Part shown: positions 57,941-64,000 of the stretch, piece after piece
Layout: the number at the start of each line of letters is the position of its first letter
Position numbering within the stretch: the stretch's first letter is position 1
DNA from: Oscillospiraceae bacterium
Lineage (GTDB): Bacteria; Bacillota; Clostridia; Oscillospirales; Ruminococcaceae
Assembly: GCA_025757985.1 (NCBI GenBank)
Contig: CP107210.1
Span: 682,001 to 746,000, forward strand
Direction: 5' to 3'
Length of the DNA: 64,000 nucleotides
Position numbers and translations under genes: made by a program
The notes under the pieces: generated by a model
What the model was told of the DNA's origin: nothing
The model's input: only the letters and a program-made list of their open reading frames with translations
The model's database searches: none

Positions 57941-58531
57941 TCAGTGTTTATAGAGGATATCGTCGATCAGGCCGTACTCCTTTGCCTGCTGCGCGGTCAT
58001 ATAGTTGTCGCGCTCGGTGTCGCGCTGGATTGTTTCCAGCGGCTGGCCGGTGTACTCGCTCAGCAGGGTGTTCATCCGCTCACGGATGCGCACGATGTGG
58101 TCAGCATGGATCTTGATATCGGTGGCCTGGCCGGAGATGCCCTGACCGCCGATGAGCGGCTGATGGATCAGGATCTCGGAGTTGGGCAGCGCAAAGCGCT
58201 TACCCTTGGTACCGCTGGCCAGCAGGAAAGAGCCCATGGAGGCCGCCATGCCGACACAGATGGTGGAGACATCGCACTTGATGTAGTTCATCGTGTCGTG
58301 GATGGCCATGCCGTCGGAAATGGAGCCGCCGGGGCTGTTGATATAGAAGTAGATGTCCTTCTCGGGGTCCTGGCCCTCGAGGTAGAGCAGCTGTGCCACG
58401 ATCACGCTGGCGGAGGAGGAGTTGACATCCTCGCTCAGCACAATGATGCGGTCGTTCAGCAGGCGGGAGAAGATGTCATAGCTGCGCTCACCGCGCGCAG
58501 TCTGTTCGACAACATAAGGTACAAGGCTCAT
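57941..58531 (-). CDS. clpP: ClpP protease subunit
   Basis: Serine protease of 196 residues. The triad is Ser in 'GMAASMGSFLLASG' near residue 97, His in 'HQPLIGGQG' near 122 and an Asp near 170 ('RDTERDNYM'). 'YINSPGGSISDGMAI' lines the active site. It assembles as a double heptamer and degrades ClpX-delivered proteins. ATG 58531 with AGGAGG. Between trigger factor and clpX. Confidence 0.97.
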   Translation of the reverse strand: MSLVPYVVEQTARGERSYDIFSRLLNDRIIVLSEDVNSSSASVIVAQLLYLEGQDPEKDIYFYINSPGGSISDGMAIHDTMNYIKCDVSTICVGMAASMGSFLLASGTKGKRFALPNSEILIHQPLIGGQGISGQATDIKIHADHIVRIRERMNTLLSEYTGQPLETIQRDTERDNYMTAQQAKEYGLIDDILYKH

Positions 58532-58576
58532 TCAGGTTTCCCTCCTTGATAGCTTGCAGAAAAGCGGTTTTATGAT

Positions 58577-58623
58577 AAAGGGACCGATACGGCGGCAAAG
58601 CTGCACAACCGTACCGGCCCTTT
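58577..58623 (-). promoter_or_regulatory. Long hairpin between tig and clpP
   Basis: Stem AAAGGGCCGGTACGG pairing with CCGTATCGGTCCCTTT around an ~18-nt loop, no long T run after it. It may be a weak terminator or processing site adjusting clpP relative to tig. Confidence 0.55.
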
Positions 58624-58649
58624 TACTCAATGTTTACGGAAAGGTGCGA

Positions 58650-60035
58650 TTACTCGCCCTTCTCCTCTTCCTTCGGCTCCTCGTCCTTCTTGGCGGCAGC
58701 CTTCTTGGTGGTCTTGCGGGTGGTCTTCTTGGCAGGCTTCTTCTCCTCGGCAGCGCCCAGGACGATGTTCGCCTTCTCCTTCACGAAGTCGATGGCCTTG
58801 TTGACAGCCAGATCCTTCTTGACAGCGGCAGCGTCAACCAAGCTCTTGACCTTGTCAGCCTCCATCTGGTAAGCATCGGCAATGCGCTTGATCTCAGCCT
58901 CGAACTCCTCCTCGGTAGCCTCGATGGACTCCTTGGCAACGATGGCCTCCATAGCCAGACGCATCTTGACCTGCTTGTCGGCCTGCTCACGGAACTGCTC
59001 CTTGAACTGGTCCATGGTCATGCCCATATACTGCAGGTACTGCTCAAGCTTGAGGCCCTGCTGGGAGATGCGGTACTGGAAGTCCTGCACCAGCTCCTCA
59101 ATGCGGCTCTCGATCATAGCATCGGGGATGTCGGCCTTCATGCCGTTCACGACCTGATCGATCAGGTCGTTCTCAACGCTCTGCTCAGCCTGCTTCTCGT
59201 GGTTGGTCTGGATGCCCTTGCGGATGGAATCCTTCAGTTCCTCGAGGGTGTCGTACTCGCTGACGTCCTTGGCGAAATCATCGTCCAGCTCGGGCAGCTC
59301 CTTGTACTTGACCTCATGCAGCTTGATCTTGAAGGTAGCGTCCTTGCCGGCCAGCTCCTTAGCCTGATACTCCTCAGGGAACTTGACATTGACATCAAAC
59401 TCCTCGCCTGCCTTGTGGCCGACGACCTGCTCCTCGAAGCCGGGGATGAAGGAGCCGCTGCCCAGCACCAGAGAGTAGTGCTCAGCCTTGCCGCCCTCGA
59501 AAGCAACACCATCAACGAAGCCCTCAAAGTCGATATCCACGGTGTCACCGTTCTGGGCCTCGCCCTCACGGGTCAGCAGACGGCCGTTGCGGTCCTGCAT
59601 GCGCTTGATCTCAGCGTCAACATCGGCCTCATCCACAGTCTTGACATCTTTGTTGACGGTTAAACCGGTGTACTCGCCCAGCTCGACCTCGGGCTTGACG
59701 GCAACCTTGACCTTCAGGGTTGCGCCCTCCTCCTCGGACATGGAGACGACCTCAGGCTCAGGACGGCCAACGACCTCGATGCCGGCCTCCTTGACGGCGG
59801 CCTCATAGTTCTCAGGGAACAGATCGTTGACGGCGTCATACTGGAACAGGTCCTTGCCATACATCTTCTCGATCATGGCCTTGGGAGCCTTGCCCTTGCG
59901 GAAGCCGGGGATGGCGTACTTCTTGCCCTCACGCTTGAAAGCGGTATTGACAGCAGATTTGAAGGTCTCCGCGTCAATGGAGAACTGCAGTTCGACCATG
60001 CTCTTTTCGAGCTTTTCACAGGAAATCAGTTTCAT
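58650..60035 (-). CDS. tig: Trigger factor (ribosome-bound chaperone)
   Basis: Chaperone/prolyl isomerase of 461 residues. The ribosome-binding loop 'GFRKGKAPKAMIEKMYG' lies near residue 43; the FKBP-type isomerase domain (~155-245) shows 'GDTVDIDFEGFVDG' and 'SFIPGFEEQVVGHKAGEEFD' residues; the helical C-terminal part follows. The final ~35 residues are unusually Lys/Glu-rich ('KKPAKKTTRKTTKKAAAKK'). It meets nascent chains at the ribosome exit. Starts the tig-clpP-clpX cluster. Confidence 0.96.
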   Translation of the reverse strand: MKLISCEKLEKSMVELQFSIDAETFKSAVNTAFKREGKKYAIPGFRKGKAPKAMIEKMYGKDLFQYDAVNDLFPENYEAAVKEAGIEVVGRPEPEVVSMSEEEGATLKVKVAVKPEVELGEYTGLTVNKDVKTVDEADVDAEIKRMQDRNGRLLTREGEAQNGDTVDIDFEGFVDGVAFEGGKAEHYSLVLGSGSFIPGFEEQVVGHKAGEEFDVNVKFPEEYQAKELAGKDATFKIKLHEVKYKELPELDDDFAKDVSEYDTLEELKDSIRKGIQTNHEKQAEQSVENDLIDQVVNGMKADIPDAMIESRIEELVQDFQYRISQQGLKLEQYLQYMGMTMDQFKEQFREQADKQVKMRLAMEAIVAKESIEATEEEFEAEIKRIADAYQMEADKVKSLVDAAAVKKDLAVNKAIDFVKEKANIVLGAAEEKKPAKKTTRKTTKKAAAKKDEEPKEEEKGE

Positions 60036-60078
60036 TTATAAATTCCTCCAAAAATAGATGTACATAAAAATACAAGTT

Positions 60079-60084
60079 ATTATA
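60079..60084 (-). promoter_or_regulatory. Extended -10 promoter of tig
   Basis: Minus-strand TGGTATAAT 44 bp ahead of the tig start; no good -35 at 17 bp, so it relies on the TGn extension. Confidence 0.55.
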
Positions 60085-60175
60085 CCATGCCTGCAGAGAA
60101 AATACCAGCCTTATTTCAAAAATTTTAACCGATTTTGGGCAAAAAAGCCATGCAATTTTACGCTTTTGTGCGTTT

Positions 60176-60859
60176 TCACCTTATTTTATACGGGCAGAAC
60201 GCCAGACCATCGGCAGAAATGAGCCGGTAGGTGATGCCGTCCCGCTCCCCCTGCGTGGCATAGCGGATGGATTTTCCGTGCAGATGGCCGTAGTAGCACT
60301 CGGTCACGCCGAAGTCGTGCAGCACATCCACAAGCTCCTGCGCCGCAGCGCCCGGGTAGATGGGCGGATAGTGCAGAAATGCGATCCTCTGCGCGGCATC
60401 CCCGGCTGCCTGCAGGCTCATCCGCAGGCGGCCGGCCTCGCGGGCCATCAGCTTTTCGCCCTGAGCGGCCAGATCGTCAAACGGCCAGCCGCGGGTGCCG
60501 CACAGCGCCGTATCGTCCACAATGCAGGCATTGTTGTGCAGGATATGCAGGGTGTCAAAGCCATTGGCGGCGAGGAAGGTTTCCATCTTACGGGTCGTAG
60601 TCCACCAGTAATCATGGTTGCCCTTCAGCAGCCATTTTTGGCCCGGCAGGCTTTGGATAAAGGCAAAATCCGCCTTTGTGTCGTTCAGGTTCATGGCCCA
60701 GCTGGTGTCGCCTGCCAGAATGACCGTGTCATCCGGGCCTATCAGCTTGCGCCAGTTGGCTTCCAGTCGGGGCAGGTAGCCCTCCCACCCCGGGAAAACA
60801 TCCATCGGCTTGTCTGTTCCCAGGGAGAGGTGCATGTCCCCGATTGCAAAGATGGCCAT
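60176..60859 (-). CDS. Metallophosphoesterase
   Basis: Calcineurin-like phosphoesterase of 227 residues. Metal ligands are read from 'IGDMHLS' near residue 6, 'ILAGDTSWAM' near 50, 'LLKGNHDYWW' near 78, 'FLHYPP' near 168 and 'YYGHLHG' near 195, giving the full GD-GNH(D/E)-GHxH set. Often annotated as YkuE-like or predicted phosphohydrolase; substrate unknown. Starts 27 bp after thrC stops. Confidence 0.87.
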   Translation of the reverse strand: MAIFAIGDMHLSLGTDKPMDVFPGWEGYLPRLEANWRKLIGPDDTVILAGDTSWAMNLNDTKADFAFIQSLPGQKWLLKGNHDYWWTTTRKMETFLAANGFDTLHILHNNACIVDDTALCGTRGWPFDDLAAQGEKLMAREAGRLRMSLQAAGDAAQRIAFLHYPPIYPGAAAQELVDVLHDFGVTECYYGHLHGKSIRYATQGERDGITYRLISADGLAFCPYKIR

Positions 60860-60886
60860 ACAGCCTCACTTTCTAGTTGTTGTTGC

Positions 60887-62335
60887 TTATTTCAGGGCCG
60901 CGGCACGGATCTCAGCAGGCTGCAGCACCGTCTTGAACCGCACCTCCTGCTTGTCCAGCTCGCGCAGGGAGGCCGGGGCCTCCGCGCCGGTTTTGGCGGT
61001 CAGCGCAGCCATGGCAGCGAAATCACTGACCGGGGCCTGCTGCCCCAAGGCCGCCAGCACATCACGCGGGAATTTGAAGGGGCTGGCGGTGGACAGCACC
61101 ACCATCGGTGCCTCGGTGCGCACGGTCTCAGCCACACGGAAGGCCACGGCGGTGTGCGTATCACAGAGATAGTGATCCTCATCAAAGCGAGCCTTGATTT
61201 CAGCGGCCCCCTCGGCGTCATCGGCATAGCCTGCAGCGAAGGTCTCCCGGATCTTTTCCAGCGTCTCGGCATCCACCGTGTACTTGCCGGTCGTATTCAG
61301 CTCCTGCATCCAGCCCGCGACCTTTTCACTGCTGCCACTGACATGGCAGAGCAGACGCTCGAGGTTCGAGGAGATCAGGATGTCCATCGACGGGGAGGTC
61401 GTTTTATAGAAGGTACGGCGGGCATCGTAGGTGCCGGTCGTCAGGAAATCGGTCAGGACATTGTTCTTGTTGGAGGCACAGACCAGCTTGCCCACAGGCA
61501 GACCCATCTGCTTGGCATAGTAACCAGCCAGAATATCGCCAAAGTTGCCGGTCGGCACACAGAAGTCCACAGGCTTGCCCCATGCCACTGCGCCCTGCTC
61601 CGCCAGACGGAAATAGGCGTAGAAGTAGTAGACGATCTGCGGCACCAGACGGCCCCAGTTGATCGAGTTGGCGCTGGACAGGCGGATTCCGCGCTTCTCC
61701 AGCTCGGCGGCCACAGCTGCATCGGCAAAGACCTTCTTGACGCCGGTCTGGGCATCGTCAAAGTTGCCCTGCACGGCGTAGACCTGCACATTACCGCCCT
61801 TTTGGGTGGCCATCTGCAGGTGCTGAATCTCGCTGGTGCCGTCGTTCGGGTAGAACACCTCGATCTCGATGCCGTCCAGATCAGCATAGCCAGCCAGTGC
61901 AGCCTTGCCGGTATCGCCGGAGGTTGCCACAAGGATGCGGGTGGTCTCGGTGCGGCCCAGCATCTTCTTGGCTTCCACCAGCAGCTTCGGCATCAGCTGC
62001 AGGGCGTAGTCCTTGAAGGCGCAGGTGGGACCGTGCCACAGCTCAAGGGAATAGAGGCCCTCACGGACCTTGACCGTGCGGCCCGCCTTGCCATCAAAGG
62101 CTGCGCCGTAGGTGGCAGCGGTGGCATTGTGCAGGAAGTCAGCGCTGTAATCGGTCAGAAAGCCCGCCAGCACCTTCTCGGCCAGTTCCGGATAGGAAAG
62201 GTTCTTCCAGCCCTCCAGATCAGCCTTCGGGAAAGCTTCCGGTACAAACAGACCGCTCTGCGGTGCCAGACCACGGACGATCGCCTCCTGTGCGGAAACG
62301 CGGAGCTCGGAATCTCTGGTGCTAAAATACTGCAT
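60887..62335 (-). CDS. thrC: Threonine synthase
   Basis: PLP enzyme of 482 residues that converts O-phosphohomoserine to threonine. The PLP lysine lies in 'GPTCAFKDYALQLMPKLL' near residue 110, with 'ATSGDTGKAAL' near 148 binding the PLP phosphate and 'CVPTGNFGDILAGYYAK' near 258. The length and N-terminal 'STRD' pattern fit the long (E. coli/yeast-like) class. ATG at 62335 with AAAGGG eight bases upstream. No homoserine genes are adjacent. Confidence 0.95.
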   Translation of the reverse strand: MQYFSTRDSELRVSAQEAIVRGLAPQSGLFVPEAFPKADLEGWKNLSYPELAEKVLAGFLTDYSADFLHNATAATYGAAFDGKAGRTVKVREGLYSLELWHGPTCAFKDYALQLMPKLLVEAKKMLGRTETTRILVATSGDTGKAALAGYADLDGIEIEVFYPNDGTSEIQHLQMATQKGGNVQVYAVQGNFDDAQTGVKKVFADAAVAAELEKRGIRLSSANSINWGRLVPQIVYYFYAYFRLAEQGAVAWGKPVDFCVPTGNFGDILAGYYAKQMGLPVGKLVCASNKNNVLTDFLTTGTYDARRTFYKTTSPSMDILISSNLERLLCHVSGSSEKVAGWMQELNTTGKYTVDAETLEKIRETFAAGYADDAEGAAEIKARFDEDHYLCDTHTAVAFRVAETVRTEAPMVVLSTASPFKFPRDVLAALGQQAPVSDFAAMAALTAKTGAEAPASLRELDKQEVRFKTVLQPAEIRAAALK

Positions 62336-62413
62336 ACTGTACACCCTTTCTCTTATTCTCTTCCTCTATGCGTATAAGCCTTGTTGGCGCTATACCGTTG
62401 TGTGGAGCGCTGA

Positions 62414-62512
62414 TGCGGGCGGATATGGAATCCGCCACTACGGGTTGCGGGGGTCGATGCCCGTCATCGGCCTTGCTGCTGGGTTCCGCGGGCGACCAAT
62501 GGCCGCCCCTAC
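62414..62512. repeat. Two short palindromic repeat units upstream of thrC
   Basis: Units gcgggcggatatggaatccgccactac (62414-62440) and gcgggcgaccaatggccgcccctac (62488-62512), same orientation. They fill most of the 203-bp gap between the thrC start and the yraN stop; no riboswitch or clear promoter is seen there. Confidence 0.55.
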
Positions 62513-62538
62513 CTTTCATGCGTTGACGCCAGTGTTTC

Positions 62539-62892
62539 TCAGCACTCAAATGCGCCGGGAATACAATGCACCTGCCAGCCTCTGCCTGCGGGCGTGACCT
62601 CCACCACATCAAAACGAATGTCAGCCTCCCCATAGGGACTGCGCTGCAAATACTGTTGGGCGGCCAAAATCAGCCGCTGCTGCTTGCGGGCATCCACCGC
62701 AGCCGCCGGGCGGTCCAGCATGGTTCCTGCGCGGGTCTTGACCTCGGCAAACACCAGCGTGTTTTCCTTATATAAAATAAGGTCGATTTCCCCCATGCGG
62801 GTGCGGTAATTATGGTTCAGCAGCAGCCAGCCGCGCTGCTGATAGTATTTGGCAGCAATGGCCTCGCCCTTATGACCGACTATATCAGTCAT
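62539..62892 (-). CDS. YraN family endonuclease-like protein
   Basis: Protein of 117 residues of the YraN/UPF0102 family with a restriction-endonuclease-like fold. 'GEAIAAKYYQQRGW' near residue 9, 'NYRTRMGEIDLILY' near 28 and 'LVFAEVKTRAG' near 45 give the Glu-Asp-ExK catalytic set. Probable role in DNA processing; unproven. Overlaps rnhB by 8 bp, in the order rbgA-rnhB-yraN also found in Bacillus. Confidence 0.88.
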   Translation of the reverse strand: MTDIVGHKGEAIAAKYYQQRGWLLLNHNYRTRMGEIDLILYKENTLVFAEVKTRAGTMLDRPAAAVDARKQQRLILAAQQYLQRSPYGEADIRFDVVEVTPAGRGWQVHCIPGAFEC

Positions 62893-63529
62893 GCCAGTAG
62901 CCCTGTTTTTTCAGGAAGCTGCGTCGGTAGAACGGCTGGATGCCGTACTGTGCGATCAGCTCATAGTGCAGCTTTGTGGGATAGCCCTTGTGCTTAGCCA
63001 GCTGGTACTGGGGATATTGCTTGTCCAGCTCCAGCATATAGCGGTCACGGCTGACCTTGGCCAAAATGGAGGCCGCCGCGATGGAGGCACTGTTGGCGTC
63101 CCCCTTGACCACAGCCTCGGCGGGCTGTATCAGCCCCGGCGGGCAGCGGTTGCCGTCGATCAGCACATAATCGGGCGTTATTTCCAACCCGGCCACAGCC
63201 TGCGCCATGCCGTCCATTGTAGCCCACAGGATATTGCGTTCATCAATTTCCTGCGGTGTGATAAAGACAATTTTGTATGCAAGCGCACGATTTGTGATTT
63301 CCTCAAACAGTGCATCACGACGCTTTTCGGTCAGCTTCTTGGAGTCGTTGACTCCCTCGATGGGATCATCGGGGTTCAGGATGACCGCCGCACAGCAGAC
63401 AGGGCCGCACAGCGGGCCGCGCCCTGCCTCGTCCACACCGCAGACCACACCATGCTCAGCACGCTTTGCAGCGTCAAAGGCGTAAAGCGCTTCGTTACTG
63501 CTCGTCGTCCCAGTCGTCCTGCGGGGCAT
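62885..63529 (-). CDS. rnhB: Ribonuclease HII
   Basis: RNase HII of 214 residues that removes RNA from RNA-DNA hybrids and single ribonucleotides from DNA. The catalytic start 'GVDEAGRGPLCGPV' (Asp-Glu) lies near residue 36, with Asp in 'LIDGNRCP' near 145 and a later Asp in 'SRDRYMLELD'. The ATG at 63529 has GAGG nine bases upstream and lies within the end of rbgA (35-bp overlap). Confidence 0.95.
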   Translation of the reverse strand: MPRRTTGTTSSNEALYAFDAAKRAEHGVVCGVDEAGRGPLCGPVCCAAVILNPDDPIEGVNDSKKLTEKRRDALFEEITNRALAYKIVFITPQEIDERNILWATMDGMAQAVAGLEITPDYVLIDGNRCPPGLIQPAEAVVKGDANSASIAAASILAKVSRDRYMLELDKQYPQYQLAKHKGYPTKLHYELIAQYGIQPFYRRSFLKKQGYWHD

Positions 63530-64000
63530 CGTCCGTCACCTCTTCCCGTTCTTCCTGTACCGCGCGCTGCGGCGGGCGCTCCAGCGAGAGCCTCCCCCAT
63601 TTGCTGGCGCGGAATTCCCCTACCAGCATCTTGGCTGCACGCTCGGTATCGACCTCGCCGCCGGAGATCAGCATACCGCGCTTGGCGCCGATGGCCTGCA
63701 AAAGGTCGTAGGGCGGCAGCGCAAGCGCCGACTCCTCCAGCTTATACCGGGCCAGCAGCTGGGCGGGATAGATGCCCCGCACGCTGGAAAGCAGGCCGCA
63801 GGCCAGTTCCTCAATATCCAAAATGTCATCGCGGATGGAGCCGATGAATGCCAGATTCGATGCCGTTTCCAGCGAGTCGAATTTTTTCCACAGCACGCCG
63901 GGCATATCCATCAGGTCGAAATTGCCGACACTGATCCACTGCTTGCCGCGGGTGACGCCGGGCTTGTTGGCAGCCTTGGCGCGGGTCGTGCCCGCAAAGG
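63495..64000 (-). CDS. rbgA: Ribosome biogenesis GTPase RbgA/YlqF, 5' part missing
   Basis: C-terminal ~168 residues of a circularly permuted GTPase; the gene continues past the right window edge. The visible part begins near 'AGTTRAKAANKPGVTRGKQW', the switch region after the P-loop, followed by 'LMDMPGVLWKK' (G3, DxPG) and a C-terminal helical RNA-binding domain; the end is acidic. RbgA assists late 50S assembly. Its stop overlaps rnhB. Confidence 0.92.
   Translation of the reverse strand, partial: FAGTTRAKAANKPGVTRGKQWISVGNFDLMDMPGVLWKKFDSLETASNLAFIGSIRDDILDIEELACGLLSSVRGIYPAQLLARYKLEESALALPPYDLLQAIGAKRGMLISGGEVDTERAAKMLVGEFRASKWGRLSLERPPQRAVQEEREEVTDDAPQDDWDDEQ

Overview
This window is a core-genome stretch from a high-GC anaerobic Firmicute. 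The likeliest source is the Oscillospiraceae/Ruminococcaceae group around Faecalibacterium, Gemmiger and Subdoligranulum. That placement is inferred from gene order (hprK-PHP-glk-murB-rapZ; miaB-ricA-mutS-mutL-miaA; sepF-ylmH-divIVA-ileS; tig-clpP-clpX; rbgA-rnhB-yraN), a CIRCE-controlled groESL operon, strong AGGAGG ribosome sites, frequent TTG/GTG starts and GC-rich codon use; no 16S gene is present. Nearly every gene lies on the minus strand. Only a tRNA-Leu, a membrane protein and an RluA-type pseudouridine synthase (39.2-42.2 kb) lie on the plus strand. Both window ends cut through genes (rapZ on the left, rbgA on the right).

Layout by region. 0-4 kb: a carbon-control and wall-precursor operon, hprK -> PHP phosphoesterase -> ROK kinase -> murB -> rapZ. 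4.1-13.8 kb: one eight-gene surface-glycan operon with its own promoter and terminator (DUF4422 protein, two GT2 enzymes, a HAD-domain protein, an SDR epimerase, two RgpF-like proteins and an acyltransferase). 14-18.5 kb: an ABC-F ATPase, a YjjG-type nucleotidase and a secreted protein built on a degenerate SGNH fold. 18.8-21.7 kb: a TrpXYZ-type ABC importer preceded by a palindrome-rich promoter. 22-24.7 kb: lspA-rluD-Cof phosphatase-EIIA. 24.8-30 kb: the sepF-ylmH-divIVA-ileS division and translation cluster. 30.1-39 kb: miaB-ricA-mutS-mutL-miaA plus an HlyD-like membrane protein. 42.5-45.4 kb: an alanine symporter and an NhaC-type antiporter. 45.6-46.15 kb: six tRNA genes. 46.2-52 kb: dagK-lon-engB-methyltransferase-hsp33. 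52-54.3 kb: VanZ protein and a penicillin-binding protein. 54.4-60 kb: groES-groEL and tig-clpP-clpX. 60-64 kb: thrC, a metallophosphoesterase and rbgA-rnhB-yraN.

Much of the window concerns protein quality control (GroESL, trigger factor, ClpXP, Lon, Hsp33), tRNA modification and charging, mismatch repair, and cell division. The accessory part is the glycan operon at 4.1-13.8 kb.

The most unusual signals are these: two 172-bp non-coding elements about 96% identical to each other, with inverted-repeat ends and 4-bp target duplications, each inserted exactly at a stop codon; a secreted SGNH-like protein that has lost its catalytic Ser and His; two tandem RgpF paralogues, one missing much of its second module; a glycan-operon acyltransferase that seems to start at ATC; and three copies of the palindrome GCTTTAAAGC around an ABC-importer promoter. 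I found no phage, CRISPR array, full insertion sequence or recognisable defence system.
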